Assembly: GCF_017565745.1 (NCBI RefSeq)
Contig: NZ_JAGDYM010000007.1
Location: 124,001-188,000, forward strand
Reading direction: 5' to 3'
Source: Leucobacter weissii
Lineage (GTDB): Bacteria; Actinomycetota; Actinomycetes; Actinomycetales; Microbacteriaceae
Length of the DNA: 64,000 bases
The translations under genes and the position numbers were made by a program. Under the pieces are notes generated by a model. That model was given only the letters and a program-made list of their open reading frames with translations, was not told the DNA's origin and did no database searches. Position 1 is the stretch's first letter. Each line of letters begins with the position of its first letter. Positions 1-8,782 of this stretch are shown here, one piece after another.

Positions 1-202
1 GGAGCAGATCGCCGAGGCGATCGAGGCCGGACTGGAGCCGGAGGGGGTGCTGGTGGTGCTCGAAGCGTCGCACGGCTGCGTCGCCGACCGGGGCGTGCGG
101 CAGACCGAGGCTCTCGCCGTCTCGCTGGCCTCGCGGGGATCGCTCGCCCGCTCCGGAGAGCGAGCCGAGGTGCTGGCGCTGATCGGGGCGGATCGTGCCT
201 GA
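1..202 (+). CDS. folE: GTP cyclohydrolase I, C-terminal end (partial)
   Basis: Only the last 66 codons are inside the window; the gene enters from the left edge. The translated tail contains the cyclohydrolase I motif HGCVADRGV, with the Cys and His expected to help hold the catalytic zinc, followed by the usual short C-terminal helix region. The enzyme opens GTP to dihydroneopterin triphosphate, the first step of folate synthesis. The stop (200-202) overlaps the GTG start of the next gene by 8 nt, so it is translationally coupled to the folP-folB fusion. In many relatives the Cys is followed by Met; Val here is a conservative change. Confidence 0.9.
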   Translation, partial: EQIAEAIEAGLEPEGVLVVLEASHGCVADRGVRQTEALAVSLASRGSLARSGERAEVLALIGADRA

Positions 203-1559
203 ACGGATCGTGCAGCACGGGCGGGTCCCCGACGCGCCGCCCGGCCTCGCGCGAGACGGCGCCCGCCCGCTCGTGCTCGGGATCCTCAACGTCACGCCCG
301 ACTCGTTCAGCGACGGCGGCAGATTCCTCGCGACCGGGGCCGCCGTCGCCCGCGGTCTGGAACTGGCCGCGCAGGGCGCCGACGTGGTCGACGTCGGCGG
401 CGAGTCGACGCGTCCCGGGGCCGCTCCCGTGCCGCCCGCCGAGGAGCAGAGACGGGTGGTGCCGGTCGTCGAGGCGCTCGCCTCGCACGGCGTCGCCGTG
501 TCGATCGACACGCTGCACGCCGAGACCGCCCGGGCCGCCGTCGCCGCCGGAGCGAGCATCGTCAACGACGTCTCCGGAGGACTGCACGATCCCGCGATGC
601 ACGGGGTCGTGGCCGACGCGGGCGTCACCTATATCGCGATGCACTGGAGAGGCATCCCGGATCCGGCGCACCGCCGCTCCGGCTACGCCGACGTCGTGCT
701 CGAGGTGGCCGACGAGCTGGCCCGCCTGGCGGAGGCCGCCGTCTCCGCGGGAATCGCCCCCGAGCGGATCGTGCTCGATCCCGGCCTCGGATTCGACAAG
801 ACCGCGGAGCAGGGGTGGCGACTGCTGGCCGGTATCCCGGAACTCCGCAGGCTCGGACATCCGGTGCTCGTCGGGATCTCCCGCAAGCGGATGATCGCCG
901 AGACCCTGGCGGCCTCCCGGGTGTCCCCGGCCGGCGCGGCGCCTCCGTCGGGTTCCTCGAGACCGACGGAGGCCGGGTCCGAGCGCGACCTCGATCTCGG
1001 CACCGCGGTGGTCAGCGCGCTCGCCGCCGGTGCCGGCGTCTGGGGCGTGCGGGTGCACGAGGCGGCGTCGACGGCTCGCGCGCTCGCCGTATCGGAGGCC
1101 TGGGCCGCGGGCCGGCGGTCCTCCGGCCCCGCGCCCGTCGCGCCCATCCGGGCGGGCGGAGCCGACCGCATCGCCCTGACCGGGCTCGAGGTCTTCGCGC
1201 ACCACGGCGTGTACGCCGACGAGCGGGCGAACGGGCAGAGATTCCTCATCGACGCGGAGCTGAGCCTCGACCTGGCGCCGGCCGCGGGCGGGGACGACCT
1301 CGCCGCGACGGTGCACTACGGCGAACTGGCGGAGGCCATCGTGGCCGCGGTCCGGCGGGACCCGGTCGACCTCATCGAGACCGTCGCCGAGCGCGTGGCC
1401 GAGGTCGCGCTCGGCTTCGGCCGGGTGTCCGAGGCGCGCGTGACGGTGCACAAACCGGACGCCCCCATCCGAGCCGAGTTCGCCGACGTGTCGGTCACGG
1501 TGGTGCGAGAGGCTCACGGAACGCCCCACGCGCGCGAGCAGCACGGAGGCGCGCCATGA
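195..1559 (+). CDS. folP-folB: Dihydropteroate synthase fused to dihydroneopterin aldolase
   Basis: A 454-residue fusion of two folate enzymes. Residues about 25-305 are a dihydropteroate synthase: LGILNVTPDSFSDGG near the N-terminus, GGESTRPGA for the diphosphate loop, and GISRKR late in the barrel. After a linker (about 305-325), residues 325-440 form a dihydroneopterin aldolase with IALTGLEVFAHHGV and the helix VDLIETVAERVAE. The protein would make 6-hydroxymethyl-dihydropterin from dihydroneopterin and join the pterin diphosphate to p-aminobenzoate. The GTG start overlaps folE by 8 nt, and the stop overlaps the folK ATG (ATGA). I see no stop or frameshift in the linker, so the fusion looks genuine; separate genes, or folB joined to folK, are the common arrangements. 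Confidence 0.9.
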   Translation: MPERIVQHGRVPDAPPGLARDGARPLVLGILNVTPDSFSDGGRFLATGAAVARGLELAAQGADVVDVGGESTRPGAAPVPPAEEQRRVVPVVEALASHGVAVSIDTLHAETARAAVAAGASIVNDVSGGLHDPAMHGVVADAGVTYIAMHWRGIPDPAHRRSGYADVVLEVADELARLAEAAVSAGIAPERIVLDPGLGFDKTAEQGWRLLAGIPELRRLGHPVLVGISRKRMIAETLAASRVSPAGAAPPSGSSRPTEAGSERDLDLGTAVVSALAAGAGVWGVRVHEAASTARALAVSEAWAAGRRSSGPAPVAPIRAGGADRIALTGLEVFAHHGVYADERANGQRFLIDAELSLDLAPAAGGDDLAATVHYGELAEAIVAAVRRDPVDLIETVAERVAEVALGFGRVSEARVTVHKPDAPIRAEFADVSVTVVREAHGTPHAREQHGGAP

Positions 1560-2083
1560 TCGCGCAGATCGTCCCGATCCTCCTCGCCTTCGGCGCCAAC
1601 CTCGGCGATCGGCGGAGCGCGATCGCATCCGCCCAGCGGGAGATCGGGGCGGCGCCCGGCGTGCGCGCGCTCCGGGCCTCCCCTCTGCGGGAGACCGTGG
1701 CGCTCACGGTCGACGGGCCGGACCCCGATGCGCCCCGCTACCTGAACGGCGTCGCGCTCGCGGAGACCTCGCTGAACCCCCATGAGCTGCTCGACCTGCT
1801 CCAGGCCGTCGAGGCCCGGCACGGCCGCGCGCGCGGCAGCGATCCCGCCGATCGCTGGGCCGACCGCACGCTCGACGTCGACCTGATCCTCTACGGCGGG
1901 CGGGTGGTCGCCGATGAGCGACTGACCGTGCCGCACCCGCGCGCGCACGAGCGCGACTTCGTGCTCTCGCCCTGGCTCGACCTCGACCCGGACGCGGTGC
2001 TGCTCGGGCACGGCCGCGTCGACGCGCTGCTCGCCCGCGTCGGCGACACGACGACGCCGTTCGGGAATGACGACCATGCCTAA
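1556..2083 (+). CDS. folK: 2-amino-4-hydroxy-6-hydroxymethyldihydropteridine pyrophosphokinase
   Basis: HPPK, 175 residues, transfers pyrophosphate from ATP to 6-hydroxymethyl-dihydropterin and so supplies the substrate of the upstream FolP domain. Visible motifs are LAFGANLGDR at the N-terminus, the pterin/Mg region RWADRTLDVDLILYGG (the two acidic residues of DVD bind Mg2+), and VPHPRAHERDFVLSPW near the C-terminus. Start chosen at the ATG overlapping the folP-folB stop (ATGA); the longer upstream reading lies inside that gene. The next gene begins 17 nt before this stop, so the folate genes and the DUF3180 gene form one compact operon. Confidence 0.92.
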   Translation: MIAQIVPILLAFGANLGDRRSAIASAQREIGAAPGVRALRASPLRETVALTVDGPDPDAPRYLNGVALAETSLNPHELLDLLQAVEARHGRARGSDPADRWADRTLDVDLILYGGRVVADERLTVPHPRAHERDFVLSPWLDLDPDAVLLGHGRVDALLARVGDTTTPFGNDDHA

Positions 2084-2579
2084 GCTGCAGCGCACCTCGC
2101 CGCTCTGGCTGCTCGCCCTCGCCGCGATCGGCGCCGCGGTCGGCCTGCTGCTGCAGGTGCTCCTCTCCTCGCAGGGCAGCCCGCCGTTCGTTCCGCCGAC
2201 CTCGCTCGCGGCCACACTCGGCGTGATCGCGGCCGTGCTGCTCGTGCTCGGGATCATGCTCCGCCGCGCGGTGACCCGCGCCTCCGCGGGGGGCGTCAAT
2301 CCGTTCCACGCCGTCCGGCTGCTGGCCGGCGCGCGGGCCGGCCAGTTCGCCGGGTCGCTGTTCGCGGGCTTCGGAGCCGGCCTGGCGCTCCAACTGCTCA
2401 GCCGGAGCGTCGCGCCGCCCCCGGCGACCTGGGTGCCGATGCTCCTGGTGCTCGCGGCCGGGATCGCACTGCTCGTGTGCGGCGTCGTCGCCGAGGCGCT
2501 GTGCCGCGTGCCGCCGGACGATCCCGACGACGGTTCGACCTCCGAGCCCGAGGTCGATCCCGGCGAGCAGCCCGCCTGA
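2067..2579 (+). CDS. DUF3180 family membrane protein
   Basis: A 170-residue integral membrane protein with four hydrophobic segments (about residues 11-31, 48-67, 88-110 and 124-146) and an acidic, proline-containing C-terminal tail. Length, topology and position directly after folK match the DUF3180 family of actinobacteria, for which I know no function. It overlaps folK by 17 nt. A second in-frame ATG three codons later is an alternative start. No catalytic motif is visible. Confidence 0.75.
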   Translation: MTTMPKLQRTSPLWLLALAAIGAAVGLLLQVLLSSQGSPPFVPPTSLAATLGVIAAVLLVLGIMLRRAVTRASAGGVNPFHAVRLLAGARAGQFAGSLFAGFGAGLALQLLSRSVAPPPATWVPMLLVLAAGIALLVCGVVAEALCRVPPDDPDDGSTSEPEVDPGEQPA

Positions 2580-2608
2580 CGGTGTCGGCACGCCCGGGGA
2601 ACTCCGCC

Positions 2609-2614
2609 TAGGCT
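2609..2614 (+). promoter_or_regulatory. Putative -10 box of a leaderless promoter
   Basis: TAGGCT ends 6 nt before the ATG at 2621, and no Shine-Dalgarno sequence is present. This is the spacing expected when transcription starts at the A of the start codon, as is common in actinobacteria. It marks a separate start for the PH-domain genes, 41 nt after the folate operon. No convincing -35 element is seen. Confidence 0.5.
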
Positions 2615-2620
2615 TGAAGC

Positions 2621-3118
2621 ATGAGCGATAAGGAATGGCCGGTCGAGTCTTCGCAGTGGCAGCGGGTTTCTCCGAAGTACGCCTGGGCAGATCTGACGCT
2701 GGGCCTGCTGTTCACGCTCGCCGTGATCGCCGTCTTCGCGATCATCGTGATCTCGAGGGGCGAGCCGCTGCCCCTCCTCCCGCAGCTGCTCTTCGCCGCG
2801 GTCGCGCTTGCCCTGCTCCTCAACGCCGTGCTCGCCTTCCGGAGAGTGCGGGCCATCGGCTACATGCTCCGGGAGGACGACCTGCTGTTCCGGCGCGGGA
2901 TCCTCTTCGAGCGCTACGTCGCCGTGCCCTACGGCCGGCTGCAGCTGGTCGATGTCACACGGGGGCCCCTCCTGCGGGCGCTGGGCCTCGCCTCGCTCAA
3001 GTTCGTCACCGCGAGCGTCGCCACCGGCGTGCAGCTGCCCGGCCTGACGCTCGCCGAGGCGGAGGAACTGCGAGACCGGCTGGTCCAGCTTGCCGAGACA
3101 CGGAGGTCGGGCTTATGA
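2621..3118 (+). CDS. PH domain-containing membrane protein (YdbS-like)
   Basis: A 165-residue protein with two hydrophobic segments (about residues 26-46 and 53-70) followed by a bacterial PH (DUF304/bPH2) domain at about 80-155. The domain has the typical pattern of a 'LLFRRGILFERYVAVPYGRLQLVDV' type strand-turn region (first residues LLFRRGILFE) and the closing helix LTLAEAEELRDRL. It pairs with the larger PH protein downstream, overlapping by ATGA; the same pair is known in Bacillus as YdbS/YdbT, linked there to envelope stress resistance. No enzymatic motif. The exact role here is unknown. Confidence 0.8.
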   Translation: MSDKEWPVESSQWQRVSPKYAWADLTLGLLFTLAVIAVFAIIVISRGEPLPLLPQLLFAAVALALLLNAVLAFRRVRAIGYMLREDDLLFRRGILFERYVAVPYGRLQLVDVTRGPLLRALGLASLKFVTASVATGVQLPGLTLAEAEELRDRLVQLAETRRSGL

Positions 3119-4857
3119 CCGACCGGAGTGGCTCCGACGGTTCGGGCGCGGAGGTCGGGGCTGCGGCCGACCGGAGCGGCGCGGATGCTGCGGACTGGCG
3201 TCGCCTGCATCCGCTCTCGCCGCTGCTGCGCGGGGGGCTCGCCTTCGTGGTCATCCTCGGCATCGTGATCGCCAGCCTCCGCGACCGCGTGGTCGAGCTC
3301 TTCTTCGCGGATCCGTTCGTGGGCGGCGTGGGGCCGGACGTCGACGTCGAGATCGACGTGAGTTCGCCCGAGACGGAGTTCATCGACTACGTCTTCGCCG
3401 AGGGGCTCGCGATTCTCGCGCTGCTCGCCGTGCTCGCGGTGCTGCTGCTCATCGTGTTCTTCTCCTGGCTGAGCTGGCGCTTCCGCACCTTCCGCGTCTC
3501 CGGCGAGGCGGTCGAGGAGCGCAGCGGCATCGTCTTCCGGCAGCACCGTCGCGCTCCGCTCGATCGCATTCAGAGCGTCAACCTGCAGCGGCCTCTGCTG
3601 GCGCGCGCTCTCGGTCTCACCCAGGTCGATGTGCAGACGGCGGGCCAGGGCGGTCGCGTGTCGCTGCGCTATCTCGGCCAGGCGCAGGCCAAGCGGGTGC
3701 GGGAGCAGATCCTGAACCGGGTGGGGGAGGTCCGCGACGCCGAGGACTCGCCTCCCGCGGGCGGGCGTGCGGGTCTCGTCGCGCCGCTCGAGCGGCGGGC
3801 GCGCGACTTCGTCGACCCGGATATCGAGGCGGACGCCGCCCGGCTCGGCAGTCTGGTGGGGGTGCCGGTGTCGAGGCTGATCGGGAGCATCCTGCTGGGG
3901 TGGGAGCTGCTCATCCCGGCGCTGATCAGCGTGGGGGTGCTGGTGGCGGCGCTGGTCTGGCAGCCGTTCCTGATCGCGCTGCTCATCCCGTCCGTCATCG
4001 CGACCTTCAGCATCGCGTTCAATCAGTTCAACCGGGGCTGGGGCTTCGTGCTCTCGCGCAGCGTCGACGGGATCCGTGTGGGAGCGGGCCTCACCTCGAC
4101 GAACACGGAGACGGTTCCTCTCGGCCGCATCCACGCGATCGAGGCGCTCCAGCCGATTCTCTGGCGGCCGTTCGGCTGGTGGAAGGTGCGCATCACGACC
4201 GCCGGGCATTCGCTGGCGCAGGGCGGTCAGAACAAGCTGCAGAACTCCGTGCTGCCGGTCGGGCTGGTCGAGGATGTGCTCCGCGTGTTCGACACGGTGC
4301 TGCCCGGGAGCATGGGCGCTGCCGAGGCGGACGAGCTGCGCGACGCGCTGGTCGGCTCGGGGAGGGGATATCTGGGCGCGGGCCGGGGGGCCGGCTGGGT
4401 GCTGTGGTTCGCGCGCAGGCGCGCCGGTCTCCGCATCGACGGGGTGGTCCTCGGATCCGGTATCGGCCCAGATGCCGGTACCGGATCCGAGGCCGAGGCG
4501 ATCGCCGATCTCGACGAGCGCGCGATCCTGCGGATCCGGCGCGGGGCGCTCACCCGAACGCTGAGCGCGATGCCGCTCGTGCGCGCGCAGTCGGTGCAGC
4601 TGCGCCGGCCCGCGGTCCACCGCGCCATCGGGCTGGCCTCGATCCAGGCGCACACGGTGCTGGGGCCGGTGCGGATGGAGCTGCGGGGGCTCGCGCTCGA
4701 CGATGCGCGCCGGGTCTTCGATCTGCTCGGCGGACTGGTGGTCCGCGTGCAGAGCGCCGATCGCGCGGACGCCGCAGGGGTCTCGGCGGCCGCGGGGCTC
4801 GCCGCGGCCGCCCCGACGGCGCCGGTCGAGCCTTCGCGGGCGGGTGGCGAGTCGTGA
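3115..4857 (+). CDS. Multi-PH-domain membrane protein (YdbT-like)
   Basis: A 580-residue membrane protein with three PH (bPH2) units. Unit 1 follows paired hydrophobic segments at about residues 38-55 and 95-123 and contains RAPLDRIQSVNLQRPLLARA. Unit 2 follows segments at about 257-305 and contains ETVPLGRIHAIEALQPILWR. Unit 3, near 455-540, contains MPLVRAQSVQLRRPAVHRA. The repeated 'R-Q-S-V-x-L-x-R-P' signature marks each unit. Start is the ATG overlapping the YdbS-like stop; the longer frame lies within that gene. It probably forms a membrane complex with its partner. Function is otherwise unknown. Confidence 0.8.
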   Translation: MTDRSGSDGSGAEVGAAADRSGADAADWRRLHPLSPLLRGGLAFVVILGIVIASLRDRVVELFFADPFVGGVGPDVDVEIDVSSPETEFIDYVFAEGLAILALLAVLAVLLLIVFFSWLSWRFRTFRVSGEAVEERSGIVFRQHRRAPLDRIQSVNLQRPLLARALGLTQVDVQTAGQGGRVSLRYLGQAQAKRVREQILNRVGEVRDAEDSPPAGGRAGLVAPLERRARDFVDPDIEADAARLGSLVGVPVSRLIGSILLGWELLIPALISVGVLVAALVWQPFLIALLIPSVIATFSIAFNQFNRGWGFVLSRSVDGIRVGAGLTSTNTETVPLGRIHAIEALQPILWRPFGWWKVRITTAGHSLAQGGQNKLQNSVLPVGLVEDVLRVFDTVLPGSMGAAEADELRDALVGSGRGYLGAGRGAGWVLWFARRRAGLRIDGVVLGSGIGPDAGTGSEAEAIADLDERAILRIRRGALTRTLSAMPLVRAQSVQLRRPAVHRAIGLASIQAHTVLGPVRMELRGLALDDARRVFDLLGGLVVRVQSADRADAAGVSAAAGLAAAAPTAPVEPSRAGGES

Positions 4858-5555
4858 GCGCCGCGGAACGGGAGGGGCGTCTCGGTGTCGGCGTGGTCGG
4901 TGCGGGGCGCGTGGGATCCGTGCTCGCTCTCGCCCTCGCCGGCGCGGGGCACTCGGTCACCGCGCTCAGCGCGATCAGTGCGGAGAGCCGGGAGCGCGCC
5001 GAGCTCCTGCTGCCGGGGGTTCCGGTGCTCGAGGCTCCGGAGGTGGTCCGCCGGAGCGAGCTGGTGCTGTTCGCCGTTCCCGGTTCCGAATTGCCGGGGC
5101 TGGTGCACGGGCTCACCGAGACCGGCGCCTGGCAGCCCGGGCAGATCGCCGCGCACACGGCACCGGAGCACGGCTATCGGGTGTTCGCGCCGGCGCTCGG
5201 CGCCGGGGTGATCCCTCTCGCGCTGCACCCGGCGATGGTGTTCACGGGGACGAGTCTCGACCTGTCGCGTCTCGCCGGGGCGACGGTGGCGGTGACCGCT
5301 CCGCCCCCGGTGCAGCCGATCGGCCAGGCGCTCGCCGTGGAGATGGGGGCGGAGCCGGTCATCGTCGCCGACTCGGATCGCGCGGCCTATGCGGATGCGA
5401 TCGCGGCCGCGACGGAGTTCTCGGGAGCCGTGGTGCGGCAGGCGACCGACGCGCTGCGCGAGGTGGGCGTCGAGCGCCCGGATCGCGTGATCGGCGGGCT
5501 CGTGCGAGCCGCGGTCGAGGAGGCGCTGCGCGCCGCCGTGCCCCGCCCGGACTGA
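4854..5555 (+). CDS. Rossmann-like and DUF2520 domain protein
   Basis: A 233-residue soluble protein. An N-terminal Rossmann fold carries the dinucleotide motif GVVGAGRVGSVLALALAGAG (residues about 12-31), and a C-terminal all-helical DUF2520-type dimerisation region starts near residue 130 (AYADAIAAATEFSG). The arrangement resembles NADP-dependent oxidoreductases of the coenzyme F420/6-phosphogluconate dehydrogenase type, but the substrate is unknown. The GTG start overlaps the PH-protein stop (GTGA). In related genomes this gene commonly precedes panC; no panC is present here, and lysS follows directly. Confidence 0.75.
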   Translation: MSAAEREGRLGVGVVGAGRVGSVLALALAGAGHSVTALSAISAESRERAELLLPGVPVLEAPEVVRRSELVLFAVPGSELPGLVHGLTETGAWQPGQIAAHTAPEHGYRVFAPALGAGVIPLALHPAMVFTGTSLDLSRLAGATVAVTAPPPVQPIGQALAVEMGAEPVIVADSDRAAYADAIAAATEFSGAVVRQATDALREVGVERPDRVIGGLVRAAVEEALRAAVPRPD

Positions 5556-5561
5556 ACGCCC

Positions 5562-5613
5562 TAGACTGACTCAGTGCGCCCAAGCGTCGCGCGACACCGT
5601 GTCGCGCGACACC
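5562..5613 (+). promoter_or_regulatory. lysS promoter and palindromic leader
   Basis: TAGACT (5562-5567) is a plausible -10 box. Downstream, a 13-nt unit GTCGCGCGACACC occurs twice, at 5586-5598 and 5601-5613. The second copy is embedded in a perfect 14-bp palindrome, GTGTCGCGCGACAC (5599-5612). It could be an operator or form a hairpin in the lysS leader. The RBS GGAGGA (5623-5628) lies just after it. Confidence 0.4.
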
Positions 5614-5638
5614 CGTGACCCCCGGAGGAACCAGCCCG

Positions 5639-7246
5639 ATGAGCGAGCAGCCGGCATCCGCCGCACCGTCGAATGACGCCTCGGCACCGCCGAACACCGC
5701 ACAGCCGAACGGCGCCCCCTCGCCTCTCGATGGGGCGAGCGAGGCGGAGGTCTTCGAGCAGAAGCGCGTCCGGCTGGAGAAGCGCGAGCGGCTGAACGAG
5801 CTCGCGGGGGAGGATCTCGCCGGCGGCGCCTATCCGGTGACGGTTCCGGTGACCGCGACGATCCCGGGGATCCGCGAGAAGTGGGGCGGCCTCGAGGCGG
5901 AGGCCGACAGCCGCTCGGGCGAGCGCGTGGGCGTGGCCGGTCGTGTCGTCTTCCAGCGCAACACCGGCAAGCTCTGCTTCGCGTCGCTGCAGTCGGGGGA
6001 CGGCACCCGGATCCAGGCGATGGTCAGCCTCGCCGAGGTGGGCGAGGAGTCGCTCGCGGGCTACAAGGAGCTCGTCGATCTCGGCGATCACCTCTTCGTC
6101 GCCGGGGAGGTGATCTCGAGCCGCCGCGGGGAGCTCTCGATCATGGTCGACGAGTGGCGGATCGCGGCCAAGGCGATCGCGCCGCTGCCGAACATGTACG
6201 CCGAGCTGAGCGAGGAGACGCGGGTGCGGCAGCGCTACCTCGATCTCATCCAGCGCGAGCAGGCGCGCGTCAACGTGGTCACCCGGGCGAAGACGATGGC
6301 GAGTCTCCGCCGCACTTTCGCAGAGCGCGACTTCATCGAGGTCGAGACCCCGATGCTGCAGACCATGCACGGGGGCGCCTCGGCGCGCCCGTTCGTCACG
6401 CATTCGAACGCCTTCGACACCGAGCTCTTCCTGCGCATCGCGCCGGAGCTGTATTTGAAGCGAGCCGCCGTCGGCGGGCTGGAGCGCGTCTTCGAGATCA
6501 ACCGGAACTTCCGCAACGAGGGCGCCGACTCCACGCACAGCCCCGAGTTCGCGATGCTCGAGGCCTATCAGGCCTACAGCGACTACCGCGGCATCGCGGA
6601 TCTCACCCAGGCGCTCGTGCAGCACGCGGCGCTCGCCGTGAACGAGGGCACGGAGCGCGCGGGCAGCCACGTGGTCGAGTGGGCGGACGGCACGCTCTTC
6701 GATCTCGGCGGCGAGTGGGATCGCATCTCGATGTACGGCACCCTCTCCGAGGCCGTCGGCCGCGAGATCACCCCGGATACCGCGGTCGAGGAGCTGCAGG
6801 CGATCGCGGACCGCGAGGGCGTCGAGGTCAGGCTGCCGAACCACGGCAAGCTGGTCGAGGAGCTGTGGGAGCACTTCGTGAAGGATCGGCTCACCCGGCC
6901 CACCTTCGTGCTCGACTTCCCCGTGGAGACGAGCCCGCTCACCCGGCATCATCGCTCGGTCCCGGGGGTGGTCGAGAAGTGGGATCTCTACGTGCGCGGC
7001 TTCGAGCTGGCGACGGGCTACTCGGAGCTGGTCGATCCCGTGGTGCAGCGCGAGCGCTTCGTGCAGCAGGCGGCCGAGGCCGCGCGCGGCGATGACGAGG
7101 CGATGCGCATCGACGAGGACTTCCTGCGCGCCCTCGAGCACGCGATGCCCCCGTCGGGGGGAATGGGCATGGGGATGGACCGCCTGCTGATGGCGCTCAC
7201 CGGCCTCGGCATCCGCGAGACGATCCTCTTCCCGCTCGTGAAGTGA
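5639..7246 (+). CDS. lysS: Lysyl-tRNA synthetase, class II
   Basis: Class II lysyl-tRNA synthetase, 535 residues, charges tRNA-Lys with lysine. The N-terminal about 50 residues are a low-complexity Ala/Pro/Asn extension. The OB-fold anticodon-binding domain follows (about 75-185, with [18 protein letters not shown]). The catalytic core shows motif 2 ([20 protein letters not shown]) and motif 3 ([16 protein letters not shown]), and ends [10 protein letters not shown]. The ATG at 5639 is chosen because GGAGGA lies 10 nt upstream; an in-frame GTG at 5615 would put that RBS inside the gene. The stop overlaps the GTG of the MFS gene by 4 nt. Confidence 0.93.
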   Translation: MSEQPASAAPSNDASAPPNTAQPNGAPSPLDGASEAEVFEQKRVRLEKRERLNELAGEDLAGGAYPVTVPVTATIPGIREKWGGLEAEADSRSGERVGVAGRVVFQRNTGKLCFASLQSGDGTRIQAMVSLAEVGEESLAGYKELVDLGDHLFVAGEVISSRRGELSIMVDEWRIAAKAIAPLPNMYAELSEETRVRQRYLDLIQREQARVNVVTRAKTMASLRRTFAERDFIEVETPMLQTMHGGASARPFVTHSNAFDTELFLRIAPELYLKRAAVGGLERVFEINRNFRNEGADSTHSPEFAMLEAYQAYSDYRGIADLTQALVQHAALAVNEGTERAGSHVVEWADGTLFDLGGEWDRISMYGTLSEAVGREITPDTAVEELQAIADREGVEVRLPNHGKLVEELWEHFVKDRLTRPTFVLDFPVETSPLTRHHRSVPGVVEKWDLYVRGFELATGYSELVDPVVQRERFVQQAAEAARGDDEAMRIDEDFLRALEHAMPPSGGMGMGMDRLLMALTGLGIRETILFPLVK

Positions 7247-8451
7247 CGGAGACCGATCCGCGGGCCTCCGCGGGCAGCTCGAGATACCGCCGTGCGCTCG
7301 TCGCGCTGTTCTGCGCGGCCATCGCCACCTTCGCCCAGATCTACTCGCCGCAGGGCCTGCTGCCCGAGCTCGCGGACGAGTTCGGGGTCGGTGCCGGCAC
7401 CTCCTCGCTGGCGGTGGGAGCCACGACCATCGGCCTGGCCGTCGGCATGCTGCCCTGGGGGCGGCTGAGCGACCGTATCGGGCGGGTCGCCGCGCTGCGC
7501 TGGGCGATCTGCGCGGCGGTCGCGGTCGGCCTGGCCGGCCCCTTCATGCCGACCTTCGAGTGGCTGATCGCGGCGCGTCTCGTCGAGGGACTGCTCCTCG
7601 CGGGGCTTCCGGCCATCGGGGTCGTCGCACTCTCGGAGACGGTCAGCCCCCTGGTCCTCGGCGGTGCGGTCGGCAGCTTCGTCGCGGGCAACACGATCGG
7701 CGGCCTGCTCGGTAGGATCCTCGCGACCAACGTCGGCGAGTGCTTCGGCTGGCGCTGGGGACTGTTCGCCGTCGCGCTGCTCGCCGCCGTCTCCGCGATC
7801 CTGTTCCTCCTGCTGATGCCGCCGACCGCGATCGCACCGCCGCCGGGTCTGCCGCTGTTCCGAGCCATGCTCGAGAACCTGCGCAATCCCGGGGTGATGG
7901 TGATGGTGGCACAGGCGCTGCTGCTGATGGGCGGCTTCGTCGCAGCGTACAATTATCTGGCCTTCAGGCTGCAGGCGGCGCCGTTCGAACTGAGCCTCTC
8001 TCAGGCGTCGTGGTTGTTCCTCGCCTATGTGGGCGGTGCGCTCTCATCGCGCGGCGTGTGGGTGTGCGCGAGGTGGCTGCCGCCGGTCGGGCTCCTCCTG
8101 GCGAGCGTTGCCGTGATGCTCGGGGGGCTCGCGCTGACGCTGCTGCACGGGCTGCCGGCGGTCGTCGCGGGCCTCGTGGTCTTCACCGCGGGTTTCTTCG
8201 GGGCGCACTCGATCGCCCTCGCCCTGGTGAGTCGGCGCGCCGACGGCAGCGGCAGGAGTCTGGCCCCCTCTCTCTACTACCTGGGCTACTACGCGGGATC
8301 GACCCTCCTCGGCTGGGCCGGCGGCTACGCCTTCCTCGCGGCGGGGTGGCCGGGAGTCGTGGCGATGATCGTCGCGGTCTCGATCCTGGCCGCGTCGCTC
8401 GCCTGGGCGCACGCCGCGGGCCGCGGCGGCCTGCGCGCGGTCGACGGGTGA
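7243..8451 (+). CDS. MFS transporter
   Basis: A 402-residue major facilitator with about 12 hydrophobic segments. The loop between helices 2 and 3 has the MFS signature [16 protein letters not shown]. Substrate is not evident; the YnfM-type drug/metabolite exporters are the nearest match I recognise, based on the [19 protein letters not shown] region in helix 10-11. The GTG start overlaps the lysS stop (GTGA), so it is translated from the lysS message. A copy of the lysS 3' end lies just downstream, so the gene may have been inserted at the lysS end. Confidence 0.85.
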   Translation: MTETDPRASAGSSRYRRALVALFCAAIATFAQIYSPQGLLPELADEFGVGAGTSSLAVGATTIGLAVGMLPWGRLSDRIGRVAALRWAICAAVAVGLAGPFMPTFEWLIAARLVEGLLLAGLPAIGVVALSETVSPLVLGGAVGSFVAGNTIGGLLGRILATNVGECFGWRWGLFAVALLAAVSAILFLLLMPPTAIAPPPGLPLFRAMLENLRNPGVMVMVAQALLLMGGFVAAYNYLAFRLQAAPFELSLSQASWLFLAYVGGALSSRGVWVCARWLPPVGLLLASVAVMLGGLALTLLHGLPAVVAGLVVFTAGFFGAHSIALALVSRRADGSGRSLAPSLYYLGYYAGSTLLGWAGGYAFLAAGWPGVVAMIVAVSILAASLAWAHAAGRGGLRAVDG

Positions 8452-8476
8452 GGCAGGAGTCGTGCCGAGGCGGCTC

Positions 8477-8515
8477 GTCCGCGAGATGATCCTCTTCCCG
8501 CCCGTGACGTGTCGG
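8477..8515 (+). repeat. Imperfect copy of the lysS 3' end
   Basis: This 39-nt stretch matches lysS positions 7211-7249 at about 33 of 39 bases by eye. In the lysS frame it would encode VREMILFPPVT, against [11 protein letters not shown] at the lysS C-terminus. The two copies flank the MFS gene as direct repeats. This could be the old lysS end, displaced when the MFS segment was inserted, or an attachment-site-like scar. No integrase is seen nearby. Confidence 0.55.
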
Positions 8516-8531
8516 CCGACAGCGTCGTCCG

Positions 8532-8723
8532 TCATCCTGCGCGAGGTCGCAGGATCTCGCCTTGTCCGACGCGCAATCGGATCACGCGTGGGATGTCCTG
8601 CATCAATCGGCCTACCGTCGCTGCATCAATCGGCTTACCCCCGTCCTTGCCATCGGGACCCGGGTCGCCCTGTTCGCCAAGAGTGCTACCGCGCAGAGAG
8701 CCACCGTAGCTTTCGCGCGGCAA
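8532..8723 (-). pseudogene. Possible remnant with collagen-like triplets
   Basis: A 63-codon minus-strand frame beginning at a TTG without an RBS. It contains the Gly-X-Y stretch GEQGDPGPDGKDG followed by PIDAATVGRLMQD. The latter region is encoded by an 18-nt direct repeat with a 23-nt period (near 8598-8615 and 8621-8638, one mismatch). A hairpin with 7-bp arms ATCCTGC/GCAGGAT lies near 8534-8556 and could end MFS or manC transcription. I read the frame as the leftover of a larger surface or phage-tail-type gene, but it may be noncoding. Confidence 0.25.
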
Positions 8724-8782
8724 CGTGGCGGTCTCGCCGTCGGCGCCTCATCGAGGTGCTGCGCGCCCCGAGCGGCGGTCGC

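Noticed and set aside
2929..4653. Long minus-strand open frame antisense to the PH-domain genes
   Set aside because: It is a shadow of the high-GC coding strand; composition is Arg/His/Asp-rich without a recognisable domain and with no RBS.
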